From the NCBI GenBank assembly GCA_025506515.1, contig CM046443.1, forward strand, positions 90,744,201 through 90,808,200: DNA of 64,000 bases, in the 5' to 3' direction. Below are positions 37,835 through 49,938 of this stretch, one piece after another. The position numbers and the translations under genes are program-made. This DNA comes from Flaveria trinervia. Its lineage: Eukaryota; Streptophyta; Magnoliopsida; Asterales; Asteraceae. How positions within the stretch are numbered: the first letter of the stretch is position 1; every line of letters begins with the position of its first letter. Under the pieces are notes generated by a model. That model was not told the origin of the DNA. It searched no databases and saw nothing but the letters and a program-made list of their open reading frames with translations.

Positions 37835-39105
37835 CAGGTTTACGAGAAAGAGAGAGAGTGAATGGTTTATTAAAGGCACAAAAGTGAGTTTTGTGAAGGA
37901 AATAAAATGAAGGAATTTGATTAATACTATAAAGCATTGTAATTGTAATGTGTAGTTATGCATGATTCACCTTCTAAATCATCAAATTGACATTCTTTTC
38001 CTGATTTTGAATTTATATCTCGGATGTTGGGTGTAATTCATCTTTAAAATCATCATATTTGTTAACAACTTGTGTAATATTAAAATTAAGCTTTCATATT
38101 TCTTTTGTTAAAAACTTGAATCGATAAAAACTAGACGAATCCAAACCTAAAACTAAAGTTTATTTACTAAGCAATAAAACTTGATTAGACTAACGTGGTT
38201 TGTTCATTTTATAAATATAAAAAGATATAATAGGGTTCAATTGTATAATTTTGTTACATAATAAATGCATATAATTATGATAAAAACTTCAATGACATAT
38301 ATTATGCTACATTTGTGTCGTAAAAATCAGCCCAGGCGGCCAATTAATCAACGACTAATTGTTGATCGAAGCGCCGCCACCTCGATTATGAGTTTGTGAC
38401 TATTCAGCCAATTATTAAGTGAGAGTTAAAAATCAATCAAAATGTTTAGATTCCGGTCAAAATCAGTCAAATTTCAAGCAAAATATTTTTTCTTTGAATT
38501 TTTTAAGTTTTATTTATTACATTAAAATTTTCCAATCTGATTAATCCTCAGGCACACCTAACGATTTTTACGTATATACACGCGATGGTTTTTTCACGAA
38601 ACCACAAATATTACAAAAACTTAAATAACCAATCTAATTAATTCAATGATCACTAAAATCTAAACAAGAGGCGTTTAATCATAGAAGACAATGATTTTCT
38701 CTTTAGCTAATAATTAAACAAATTTACACATTGTCACATACCTTGCTACTCGAAATCAATAGCATGCAACCCAAGACCTTAAAGGTTTGTAGATTATAGA
38801 ATTATAGTAAACTTACATGTATCACGTTACATGATTATCCACACGAATATTAAAATGCTTCTTCAAAACAGAAATTGTTTAATAATGATAAGTTATTATC
38901 AATACATCAAAAAAAATTAAAAAAAAAATAATAATCATAATACATGAAACACTAGTTCCTGTGATTAGGCATTGGTTTGCATTATATCATATCTTTGCAT
39001 ATATACACTTTCTAGTGTATTCAACAATCAAGACATTCAGGCAAAAGTTACAATCACAGAGCACATAGTACAAACCGGAATACACCTTCAGGCCACAAAG
39101 GCAAG
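37835..39105. other. Intergenic DNA between the neprosin gene and ELF3
   Basis: No coding region recognised. The part next to 37835 (CT/GA-rich, 37848-37860) may be promoter or a further intron of the neprosin gene. Positions 38320-38571 are bounded by the inverted pair GTAAAAATC and GATTTTTAC and contain GGCGGCC and GATTAAT words of a common dispersed repeat; a MITE is possible. The last 150 bp is the ELF3 3' untranslated region. Confidence 0.4.
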
Positions 39106-42100
39106 CTAACCCGAACCATACTGCTTCCTTTCTTCTTGTATAGACTTGAAAATCCGAGCTACGGATGCAGTTGCTGACCACGCGTTATGAGGTACAACTT
39201 TAATAACACGAGCGGGGCCTGCTGGTTCGACTCGAGCTGGTTCAGGAGCAGGGGCAGGGGCAGGAGCGGGTGGCGAGGTTGGAAAAAGAGGAAGGGCGTT
39301 TCGGTCTTTTGTTTTGTCGCTTCGACTGCTTGCTGTACTAGCTTGCAACTCGGTATCTTTAGAAGCATTATTGTTATTATTATTATTTTTATTAGTATTA
39401 TTATTATTATTATTAGGCTTGACCACTTTTGGAGCCACGGGTTCATTTTTCTCAACTGGGACGTTGGTCGAGCCTTGGTTGTGTGGGTTGGATGGTTCGA
39501 ACCTGGTGGAGCTTGTGACCGAGGGGTTAGCCATTTGCATGCCGTAAGCAGGGAAGTAGCCATGACTCGAGGGAAGTGAAGGAGTGAAGGGGTTAACCCC
39601 CATGAACCCTTCATACTGATGAGGTTGAGGTGGTGCACCATAGTTTGCAAAGTTATGACCTGTTTAACATTAAAAACATTCAAGATCATCTTAAATGATA
39701 CTATAGGAGTGTTTGGATGTACATTTTTTAAGTGATTATATAGATCTTACGGGTAAAAACTTGAGATTTACGAGACGAGACCACTAAGATAACAAAAGGG
39801 GCTTACCGATCACGGGCATGGATCCAGGAGGTCCGCAACCCCCATAAACAGGGTTCATATACCCGGGAGCAGGGTAAGGTTTGTAAACAAGTCCTTCAGA
39901 TGGAGACATGACAGGAATCAGCCACTGCTGACCAGGCGGCCCATTAAAATTCCAAGAGCCCATATTTTGATCACCGCCAAACGGTCTGCAATTGGTCGTC
40001 TGACTGCCATTTTGCACAGTAGATAGAGATGCCTTACCAACAGCATTCTCGGATGAGAACTCCATGTCTTCGTTGGGTTTCTCAGCATCGTTTTTCTGCT
40101 TAGGATGATTCACGAGAGGTTTCATAACGTACTCAAGAGGAAGTTTCTTGATTGGAGAAACGTTTGGTGGTTTTGCTGGATACCCATGTTCTTCAACCAA
40201 AAGCTGTGGTGATCCAGCTATTAATCTCTGAACCTGTTTTACATAATCAAGTTTTAATCACTTTGGTTTAGATGTAAAATAAGATTAGTAAAAAGGAAAC
40301 TGTTTGAACAGATCAAAAGACAAACTGTATTCTTAATGCATATAAGCTCCTAATGTTACTAAATTTACTTCAAAAAAGAATTCTGAAATAATATAGTTAA
40401 CCAAGTTTTTACAGAAAAACAATTTTCTGGAAGCAGTGTCTGGGTCATCCTAACCTGACCTGAACCAAAAATCACCCATTGCGACCTTTAGTTGAAGACC
40501 ATGTAGGACCGTATGGCACTATGGCGTATAGGCAGTTGACTCGACTAACCTTAATCAATCTGTGGAGCTCGAACACTTGAACAGCAAATACTCTTTGTGG
40601 CTGTAAGCAAATGTAAACAAATGAGAAAAGCTCAAACACTATAAGGCTGTCTCGTTTATCAATCTACAGTGCCGATGCAGACGAGTTGAGCCAAGCTCAA
40701 CAAGGCCCAACCTCGGCTCAAAAACTTTAGATAGAAATACAATAACAAATTTCTTTATTTACGGTCAACAACATCAAACTAAATGAACTGAAGGGCGGTT
40801 GGATGTGTGTTCTGAAAGTGACTATGTGATGTTTACTATTGAGCAACACAGATAAGATCAGTAGTAATAAAACCGAACATAGGAGATCAAATAAATGTGA
40901 TGTTGCTCTCTGAAGTTGTAATAATAACATAACTAAACTTAATGTTTAGCGAATTCTGATTACTTAATAAATTAAAGGTTAATTACATAACGAGGTAACC
41001 AACTTTGCACCCGTTTCTATTTCTGGTAACCATCACTTTTTAGGCCCCAAAAACCATTAAATTTTCAAAAACTTTAATCTTACACAACCAACTTTCAGAT
41101 ATTTCAATTTAAGGTCAAGTGACCTGGTGACCAGTCGAAATAGAAAGACGTGGCGGTTAATTTAGTCAGTAACTTTTGATCATATGTACTCTTTTTTTGG
41201 CACCTAAAACCTGATTATCTTAAGGTTATAATTATCTTAAAGTAAAACTTTAAAACTTTGATGGTTTTTCAGGCTGCATGGTTGGTTACGCAATACAAAA
41301 ATTTTACCAACATTGATAACCTTGTACAATTCACACCTACATCCATTGACCAAAAAGGTCATTTTTTTACTACCAAAAAGAAGACCACTTAGCAGAATGG
41401 AAGCAAAATTCTACAAAATTAGGTTTAAAAGAAGGGTAAATATGGAACTTTGGTTTTTCCATGGATGATTAGTGTTGTTACAGACTTGCAACCAGATGAA
41501 GCTGAATATTTGACCCCTAGATATTCAGTTGCATAAACATTCGATTAATAAAAGAACTTACTTCACAATAGCTCTTCTTGCCTTCCAAAAATGTTTTTGA
41601 CCAATAATCCCCACAACATCATCAGGAGAAATATCAACTCCGCAAATCGACTCAACCATTGAATTTTCTGAAACGGCATCACAGTTGGTCGGATCATTAG
41701 GGCTTCTTACAGCTTCTTCTTGAATCTCCCTTAATGGCACAGAGTTATTTCCATAACCACTAGCTTTAGATGCCTCATTTAAAAGACTATCCCCCCACAA
41801 AGTGTTATCTGTTTGTGTGTCAACTCTATAATTCCTTACATTCCCATTCTTTGAAGTATTTCTGAGGTTAAAACTTGACGATTCATTAGTCTCCTTCAAT
41901 GGAGTTTTAACATTTTGTCGGGACGATTGATTTGAGGCAGATCTAGCAAAACCTTGGGAGTTCTCTTTTTGGAATTTATTCATGTGCTGTTTGGCATTGT
42001 GAACATTAGCTAATCGACCTGATAGGGCTGCACCAAAAGGGGTGATACCTTCATTTTCTCTATTTTGATGATTTACACTACGATTTTGATTTGTTCCAGA

Positions 42101-43389
42101 TTGTTGGTCAAATACCGGGACTCTAAAGTCATCTTCTTCTTGTCTCTTTCTATGTTCTTGTTGCACGCGTTGATGGTTGGGATCAGAATGACGAGCATCT
42201 GGCTTCCTGGTTGGGTAAACTGAAGAAGATTGTTGGTGTGGCGAAAATGTACCCCGTTCATTCATGGTTGCCTAAAATTATATGAAAATCATAGGTTTAT
42301 CAGTTATAATTTATCATTCAAGGTATATAAAACGATAAAAGTTATCCCAACATGTGCAGCCGACATAAATGAACACTGAAAGTACACACTTCATAAATCA
42401 AATACAATGCAACTGTTTCCAGAGTCACGGCCCTTCTAATTGTGATGAATCACCAACACTCATCATGTAAAATGTTATGTTCCAACACTATCAGCTAACT
42501 GACAGATCCAGGATTTTAACCAGAATATATACACTACTATATCCAACTTTTTATTTTTTTGGTTTTTAGAGGTGGAAATTTCTACCCATTTCTTATGAAT
42601 GGGTCGATTAGTAAAAAATAGCTAAAAAGAGAGTGTATCTTGATGCATACAATCCCCAAAATAACTGTATTTAAAGATTTAAATTGTTACAGTAAGAATT
42701 TTGTCTTTGCAATCATAGGCAATAAATTACCTACTAACTAAAATTTATAAAAATGGGAGAAGGTTGTTACTGGTTCAATCAGAACTAACCCGTGCTAGAA
42801 AGGAAACCAACTTGCTTTGACACGTACAAAAAATGACTAATTTTGACAAGTCACCTGTCACCCAACCAATCTAACTCAACCCTCATGCCAGTTGCCACCT
42901 CTACTTTTTTAAGAAGACCAAAAAATCAGGTTAAGCATGTTCATATCCTAACTTAGGTATGTCCATGTCGGAAACATGGCTTATACTTTCATTGTTCATC
43001 AATTTCATTTTGCACAAAGTTTACATGCTCCAGATAATGATTTTCTCAGTATTATCCTAATGAACAAACTATAGTATAATTTGGGTCGACAAGTTTCCTT
43101 TATATACCGTTTTAAAGGTAATTTAGATCAAATAGTCAAACCTTATGTTACATCCTACATGTGAAGTCATGCATAGCACCGAATCATACATGAATTATCA
43201 TTTTTAACTCACCCTGGTCGAAGATGAGGCCACCCCACCATTGAACCTCTGCGAAGGAATACTAAGCTGTTCAAAAAAAGCCATTTTGTTCCGAGGAGGC
43301 GCCCTTGGACCTCCTTTTTCAGTATCATTCACATGAAGCCTTGGAAACATTGGACCCATCGTTTTATCATCATCTTTTCCTCTTTTCAT
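39106..43389 (-). CDS. ELF3: EARLY FLOWERING 3, evening-complex scaffold; exon 3 one base short
   Basis: Nuclear scaffold that joins LUX and ELF4 in the evening complex and gates clock and flowering genes. Exons on the - strand: 43389-43213, 42271-41562, 40600-40550, 40233-39807, 39659-39106; all introns GT-AG. The N-terminus MKRGKDDDKTMGPMFPRLHV, KGGPRAPPRNKMAFFEQLS, the central SPDDVVGIIGQKHFWKAR, RVFAVQVFELHRLIK and the C-terminal SIQEERKQY are hallmark blocks. In total about 640 codons. Exon 2 ends two bases into an Asn codon and exon 3 ends in phase 0, so exon 3 should be 52 bases but is 51: one base is missing next to its acceptor (CCACAAAGAG where a second Gln codon is expected). As read, translation would shift there. 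The C-terminal half is rich in Pro, Gly, Asn, Gln and Ser and carries an Asn tract. The start matches the family start; an upstream in-frame TTG was ignored. Confidence 0.92.
39367..39414 (-). repeat. ELF3: Asn-rich tract in ELF3 (14 Asn in 16 codons)
   Basis: An AAT/AAC trinucleotide run (ATT on the + strand) encodes six Asn, Thr-Asn-Lys, then seven Asn. It lies in the disordered C-terminal region that in Arabidopsis carries the variable polyglutamine of the prion-like domain. A Pro-Ala repeat follows (PAPAPAPAP). Confidence 0.85.
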
Positions 43390-43735
43390 CTTCTCGTAAC
43401 CCTTCAAATTCCAACCACACAATCAGAAAAACTGAACAAACTTCACAACAATTCATCATCCTTATCATATTCTTCGTTAAGAAGCTATACTTTGACTTCT
43501 GAAGTCAAAATGAATCATTTCAATCCCTAAAATGATATTAATTTCAAACTTATCCAAAGGTTTTTTGCTAATACAGTAAAATCATAACAAGAATGATAGA
43601 TAGAACAGTATTGAAGCAGAAACACAATAAATCAATATCAATTATTGCATTTGAGAACCAACAAGTTTGAAAACTAAATTCCCAAAAGAGAACATACATC
43701 AGTTGCACAAAGCAAATAGAGTTATACATACATAC

Positions 43736-44160
43736 CTTACAGATCCCAAATATGAACTCAACAGAGCATTGATTTCTCAAGAACCCTAAATTGTTCCAGT
43801 TCTGCACAGACCGATAACCGCCAAAAATTTCCCCCAAATTCAAGATTCAACACCGACCCAAAACAAACCCCTTCGGAGGAGATTGAAATTTCTCCTCCGG
43901 CTAACAAAATCGAATCAAAATCACTTCAGATAAGCAGAATCAAGAAACCCCAATAAGTAAAATCAATATTTTCCACAATATCAAGAAATCTGAGTTCGAC
44001 CCAGATGAAGAAACAAGGATAAACAACCAAATACAGCAAGAAATCAACGAAAAAACCCTAGTAATCAACAAACTGAAGCGATTGTTGAACGAAGAAAGAA
44101 GAAGATGAAGAGAGAGAAGCAACAGAAACTGATGATGATTCTAGAGAGAAAAAGATGTGG
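43736..44160 (-). other. ELF3: Probable 5' leader exon of ELF3
   Basis: The - strand reads a purine-rich leader ending CTGTAAG, then the donor GTATGTATG at 43735. An acceptor just upstream of the ATG (TTTGAAG near 43402) could complete a leader intron. No upstream ATG frame resembles a protein. Transcript data are needed for the exact ends. Confidence 0.4.
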
Positions 44161-44876
44161 GTGTTGTGTAGGGCTGTAATTCGATCGGAATACCATGGAA
44201 ATTAACTGCAACTTTGGGTAAAAGGTCGTATGAAATTAAGAATTAGCAAAAGTGCAAAGCAAGTGGACCCAAGATTTTTGTAGATAGAACAGAATCTTGA
44301 AGGTGATTGAGATATAATATAATAATATTGTGTGTGTATGTATGTATATCTATCCGCTGTGATTTTGAAGATTAAAAAACAAATATTTTGGGAGTTTACC
44401 TGGTTGTGATGGGTATAATCGAATCAGGGGAAAGTGCTTTCGAACATTCACCCGGTGATAGTGGAGCCACGTAACAGAACATTATGATTCACTTTTGAAG
44501 AGACAACTTATAGTTTTTGATTTATGGATTTTGTTTTTTTGTTCTTTTATTCTGAGCATCGAGAAAAGATTTCTCTTCTTAACGTAATTTTATTCGGTGT
44601 GTTTGTGTTGTTTGTATTTTTTATTATTTTTAATTTTAGTTTATAAACAGAAGTGAGGAAGATATATAAAGATTTGTTTTTACATTTAACGGATATTACA
44701 AGTGTAATTCATAAACCATTTTTAAATGTGTATTTGACACTTATATGTTCAGATATTGTGATCAGAAACCCAATTTACGTGGAGTATATTTGATGATCTT
44801 ATAATGTTTTGAACTTACATTCAAGGCTTAGATCTCTTCAATCCTTCCAATGCCACTAATGATGGAGAGAAATCTT
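44161..44876 (-). promoter_or_regulatory. ELF3 upstream region with a candidate CCA1-binding site
   Basis: At 44272-44279 the - strand reads AAAAATCT, matching the CCA1/LHY site AAMAATCT, about 110 bp upstream of the presumed leader. In Arabidopsis CCA1 represses ELF3 through its promoter. A single 8-mer in A/T-rich DNA is weak evidence. Confidence 0.35.
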
Positions 44877-45213
44877 AAGGGTTGTTTGGTAATTTCTGAA
44901 TAATTAAATGCTGAACCAATAAGAGGTCTGAACTATTAAGTGCTGAACCATTAAGAGGTCTGAACTATTAAGAGTTAGTATATCATTTAACTATTCAAAT
45001 GCAAATGTTTGACCAATTCAGATAAATGTCTTAACCATTCAGCATTAGATCTCTTAACCATTCAACACTAGTATAATGCTTAACCATTCAGAGGCTAATG
45101 TCTGAATCATTCAGACATCTGTTTGCGAAACAAACAATCTAAACCATTAAGTGCTGAACCATTCAGACATCTAAACCATTAAAAGGTTGATTAAGAGGTT
45201 GTCAAAAACCCCT
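44877..45213 (+). mobile_element. MITE-like element with repeated CTGAACCATTAAG words
   Basis: The left end TAAGGGTTGTTTGG and the right end read inversely (TAAGGGGTTTTTGA) are imperfect terminal inverted repeats. The interior is made of many direct and inverted copies of words such as CTGAACCATTAAGAGG and CTTAACCATTCAG, giving high hairpin potential. No coding capacity. Confidence 0.55.
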
Positions 45214-45458
45214 TAGTCTTTAACAAAATAAACTTATACCCATCACAGTTTACATTATTTTCATAGTTTCAAAGTTCAACCACTTATCACAAGTGATCTA
45301 AAGATGGTCTTCACTTGGATTAACTTTATGAGTTTTGCTAATACTTTCTAGAACTGGAATCCAAGCATGCACTTGAAAAAATTTAATGTTTGAAAAGGAT
45401 GCTAGAGAGGTAGGGAGGATGGAGAGAGTTTTGCATATAAAGTGTGGAGGTTGAACTA

Positions 45459-46298
45459 TGTTGGGGCAGATAAAGTTGGTACAACCAAAACAACACTTAG
45501 AAGAATTTTTTATACAACAGAAGAAAGTCTTCCGAAGCTTATCTGCGCTTACAAAGTCAAGTTAAAGAACTTCTGAAGCCCAAGTAAGAAGAACTTCCAA
45601 AAAGAAACTAAGTCTTTCGAAGACTAAGTTACTCCTCTTTCAAAGCCAAACACTTGGAAAGTTCAAAGACTTCCCAAAGAACAAAGTCTAGAAGACCGGC
45701 AGAAATCTTGGTAGAAGTTGTTTCTTTCAAAGTATAATTGGCTTCGGAAGAACTTATTCTTTCGAAGGCAGCTTACTTTCGAAAAAACCAACTATGAACC
45801 GGTAGACATAAGTATGATATGCCTGGCAAGCTATTGCAATCGCTGATATACTGCATGGCGCTTCTCATGCCGTGTAGTTGAACATACTTTATTTCACTAT
45901 TTATTTTTTATCAGTTAATACAGTTACTAATTTTAGTTGGAGACAAAAGGTAAGTCATGGACCTATAATGACTATCTTATCCAGGATAATATGTTATCTT
46001 AGATACCTTACTTCTAGCAATATAGTATTTGTTTAGTAGTAAGTCCCAGCTGGTAATTCAAGTATAACGGCCATAGATAGTAGTATATATAGTTTCTCAT
46101 TGTAACTTATTTAGCACGCTTGTAAAAGTCTTGTACATTGAGAAGTAATATGTACAAATATTTTGAAAATCATATGTTGTGTTCTTTAATTTAGTATATT
46201 ATTATCAACTCATTTGAAGATATCGCATCATCATCAGAGTGTGTCTTTGTGAGTTCGAAAGATAATACTTGTGTTGAGTGATCATAACCGATCCTGCA
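45459..46298 (+). repeat. Solo LTR of the element-B copia family
   Basis: 840 bp from TGTTGG to CCTGCA, flanked by the 5-bp duplication AACTA on both sides (45454-45458 and 46299-46303). It is homologous to 8977-9825 throughout, including CTTCCGAAG-type motifs (45530-45760), a TATATATAG run near 46085 and the AACCGATCCTGCA end. No internal sequence remains, so it arose by recombination between the two LTRs of one insertion. Confidence 0.85.
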
Positions 46299-46303
46299 AA
46301 CTA

Positions 46304-47900
46304 GGTGGCAAAACGTGAAAATGACATGTCAAAATGCACATCGAAGTGACGCAACGGCGTCAACCATAGACAAGGTCCTTTTGACTTATTTTCTCTAAAA
46401 AAGACTTATGACATCGGTATTCATGCTTATCATATGATCGACATGATTGTGTTGCATGCTAGCATGATCATGTCTAGCTAGATAAATAATAATGTTAGCA
46501 ACCTTAACCTCAAAAGTTGTTCGTAACTTCTAAATCAAAGTTTTGTAGATAGTAGGATTGTAAATGAAATTCAAATTTAGCATGATCTTGTCTATGGGTG
46601 TCCAAACAATTGAGCAAAAAGTTGATGTCATGAAATTCAAATTTATTTCTAAGTTTGTCTAGCATGCGCTCATACATGCTTGGGGGTAAAAAGAATAGGT
46701 CACTAGAATAGTTATTTTGCAAGATATTAATTGAGAAGTAGTGAAGGAGTTAGGGTTCAAGAGAGATTTTGATCGAATGGGGATTGTATGGTAATTAGAA
46801 AAGGTTATACAGGTTTTTGTAAGTGTAGGTCAAAATAATATAACTATGTTATTTTAACAAAGGATCGATATCAACGTAATTTGTTACCATCCAAAAACTT
46901 AATTTTGGAATTACATTTGTTTATAAAGAATCATTGGTAACCGAAGTGGTTGATGATGGTATTGAGTTGTTGACTGAAAAGTAATTTAATATTGATTGCT
47001 ATGATTAAAAGACAAGTTAAGGAATAAATACTTTGATAAAAAGGTTTGCTAACTAGTTATTGGTATGAATGTACTAAACTTTTGGCTTAGCTCAACATTT
47101 CTAAGAAAATAATATCGAATTTCAATGTGTTTAGTGTTAGAATATTAAATATGAATATTCATGATGGAAGTTGCATTTGTGTAGCCCATCATAACAGAGG
47201 TCTTTTGGAAGTCAACCTCATAATTTCTCGTGTAGTTGTAAATCTATAGAACTTGAGAGTTGACAACAACTACAAATAGTAATGTATTTAGCCTTAACAA
47301 TAAGCGTTAATGCTATTTTTTTTCTTGCTTTTACATGACACAAGCTTTCCACATAGAAACACACTATTTGGTAGACTTCATATTCAAAGCATATCATATA
47401 TAGTATGAATCTAGAAATACTATAAGTTCAAAAGGACCATTTGGATACCACAGGCCTATATTAAGTAAACCTTTGAGTATGATAATTACTATTTTAATAG
47501 CAACAGTATCAGGAGTTGCACTTATAGAATTAGACATAGGGGTGTTAAAAGATTTGCATGAGGTAAAGTAAAACTTTCTAAAAAGGTCATTAATATTGTA
47601 AGATTGATAAGAATCTTGTCTGAAGTTTCTTTATTTAAAAGCCTAAGAAACAATAAGTTCAACCATCAAGCATATCTCAAACTTATATTTTTAATATTGT
47701 ATTAGTTTATTAACTATTTACATAGATACATGTGTGTAGAATGGAAAAGATTAAACGAAAGTCTAAAGTACATCACCTACTGTAGATAGTATTTTCCTTA
47801 ATCTTAAGCATGTATTTATCGACGTGACTATCCAAAAATTGCATCCTCAACTTTATAGCGATTTGAATTCTTGTTTGTCGAACAATGCTAATATAACACG
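46304..47900. other. Intergenic DNA containing a reversed copia relic
   Basis: Apart from the RNase H relic at 47080-47520 no feature is recognised; 46320-46990 and 47600-47890 are A/T-rich without coding signal. Confidence 0.4.
47080..47520 (-). pseudogene. Decayed copia RNase H fragment
   Basis: On the - strand, separated by stops and shifts, one reads LKGLLNIGLWYPNGPFELI (near 47430-47480), a K-rich KAKYITICSCC segment (near 47290) and SNTKHIEIRYYFLRN (near 47095-47140), in the order found in copia RNase H. It is far more decayed than elements B or C and inverted relative to them, so it is an older, separate insertion. Confidence 0.65.
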
Positions 47901-48662
47901 TGTAAGGCCCCTTTCCCAGGAAGCCTCACAGTCGGTTAATCATAGCATAAAATCAGTTTAATAACAAAGCATTGCAACGGAAATAATTAGACATTCATTT
48001 AAAACTTAGAAACCATGTCGTACTCATACATTTGCCCTTTAACTAAAACAAAACATAATACTTTTTCTTAAATTACAATGAAGATTTCATAAGCAGGAAT
48101 GACATCCATAGTTCCCCAAGTAGCTCCCTGGTGCCATCCTCAGCATCAACACTTACCTGCCAACTATTATGCATAAAAATCAGCTTTGCTGAGTGAGTTC
48201 TAGTTTTAGGTAAATAAGAAAATATAACTTTGTCCTTCATATAATGACCACACATACATAATACATAACATTTTGATCATAATAAGCATGTTCATTATTT
48301 TTCATTCTTTCATAGCTTTCACTTCATCATAAACAAGATTGCACAAAGCAAGAGCTCCATGTTGATCGACAACAAATGTCGATCCCTATCGGTACACATG
48401 AAAACGGGAGCTAACCCCCGACAGTTGATCCACACTGCAAGGCACATAGCCCGCTCATGAATACGGATCCATCATCATAAATCAGACTCACATAAGTGAA
48501 GTCTATCATACTGCTTGCAAGACTTTCCATCATCAAATGGGCCCGGGGGTAACATTCATTAAGTTTCGCTTTTCATTAATATCATCTTTCACTTTAATAT
48601 ATAATACTTAACTTATTAAGTAGAAAAACATGGCATGTACAAGTCATCATAAAACATAACCG

Positions 48663-48795
48663 ATCCTCCACGGGACAGCGAGGGTTCGGGGGCGGCAGCC
48701 CCTAACAGCGGGGTCCCAGGGGCAGCAGCCCCTAGTGGGGTCCAAGAGGCAGCAACCCCTAGTGGGGTCCAAGGGGCAACGCCCCTGGCTGTTAA
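48663..48795 (+). repeat. GC-rich tandem repeat with hairpin units
   Basis: About four copies of a unit of roughly 27 bp built on GGGGCAGCAGCCCC and TAGTGGGGTCC. Each unit can fold on itself (GGGGC against GCCCC). Confidence 0.8.
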
Positions 48796-49012
48796 AACCT
48801 ATTTTTCTGTTAAAACCTCATAAAATCCCCGTCATTTAAAATGTATATTTAGCATGCATAATAACCCCAAAACATGGAAAACTTATAAATAAGGGGATCT
48901 AGAACTCACCTGGTTTCCGAGACCAACTTCTAAACTAAGCTTACAAGGCTAGGATCTCACTACATAGCCTGCAGATGAGTTGACACTTAAAGGGGTTAAT
49001 TTCTGCCTAATT

Positions 49013-49215
49013 TCGCTACAAGATCAGCAATATCGCAGCTAGATTCGCCAATAGTTTTGCTGCTAGTTTCACCAGCAGTTTCGCTGCTAGTTTCGCTGGC
49101 ATCTTCGCTTGCAGTTTCGCTGGCATCTTCGCTGTCAATTTCGCTCCCAGTTTCGCCTAACTCTCGTTGGAAAACCATGTCTGCGAAACTACCTGCGAAA
49201 CTATAGTTTCGCAGG
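49013..49215 (+). repeat. TTTCGCTGG-type tandem repeats
   Basis: More than ten occurrences of TTTCGC or TTCGCTGGC/TTCGCTGCT words at intervals near 15-20 bases. The - strand gives a repetitive Ser/Glu/Thr open frame (48996-49283), which is a by-product of the repeat. Confidence 0.7.
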
Positions 49216-49938
49216 AAGTCCTCATAGTTTGCTGATTGAATATGCAAATTTGCTGGATGCATGTGCTGTTTCGTAGATCGCATAAAAATTACGAACTAGC
49301 TCGTTTTTAACCCAAAATCATAAATTTTTACGTCCAATCTCTTAGTTTATCATCCACGAGGCCAAATCTAAGCTTTATACATGTTTTCATACGTAAAAAT
49401 GTGACCTTTATGCGATTCTTTGCTACTTTTCAAAATCCAAAACCCTAGAATCCCGGTTTGATCTACAGAAGGGTTTAGAGGTCGATTATTACCTGGATTT
49501 GTTGCTTCTTTCTTGCGTTTTGATGCTCTAACACCCAGATCTTCAATCCCTTGACCTTTGAAGCCCCAAATCTAGAGTTTCCTTCACTTTCTCTCTCTAA
49601 TTTCTCTCTCTACGAATTTGGTGGCTAGGGTTGCAAATGATGCAGATGGAGGCTGATTTGGGTGGGTTAAGGGGCTGATTATGGGCCTTAATCACTTAGG
49701 CTCTTGCCCATGAACCCAATTTAGCCTATAACCCTTTTTCCTTCCTTTATTAAATACCCATTAATTAAGCCCATTATCCTTAATGACTCGTTTTGACTTT
49801 TCGGAGTGTTATAACACGTTAGAAAAACCCATGGTTAAACCTGAAGATTTTCAAAAATTAGGGTCTTAACTTGATCCGACTGCGACCAGTAGATGTAATA
49901 ATTTGCAATGAATCTAGTAGAAAAGAAAGAAATCTAAT

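Larger units (their letters stand above)
47901..49813 (+). repeat. Probable Ty3/gypsy solo LTR
   Basis: Starts TGTAAGGCCCCTTTCC and ends GGAGTGTTATA, flanked by ACACG on both sides (47896-47900 and 49814-49818). The style (TGTAA-GCCCC start, GAGTGTTA-A end, almost 2 kb) resembles gypsy LTRs such as Tekay, though the usual final CA is TA here. It holds a GC-rich tandem array and a TTTCGC-rich tandem array. No coding region belongs to it. Confidence 0.6.

Noticed and set aside
39485..39505. tRNA T-loop-like GGTTCGAACC
   Set aside because: It lies in an ELF3 exon and no acceptor stem or anticodon arm surrounds it.
39187..39579. Long + strand frames with Ile/Leu runs
   Set aside because: They are antisense to the ELF3 last exon; the runs come from the Asn repeat.
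46510..46722. 70-codon open frame on the - strand
   Set aside because: No clear family motif and isolated; the nearby copia relic is in a different position and frame.
48996..49283. Ser/Glu/Thr-repeat protein on the - strand
   Set aside because: A by-product of the TTTCGC tandem array inside an LTR.
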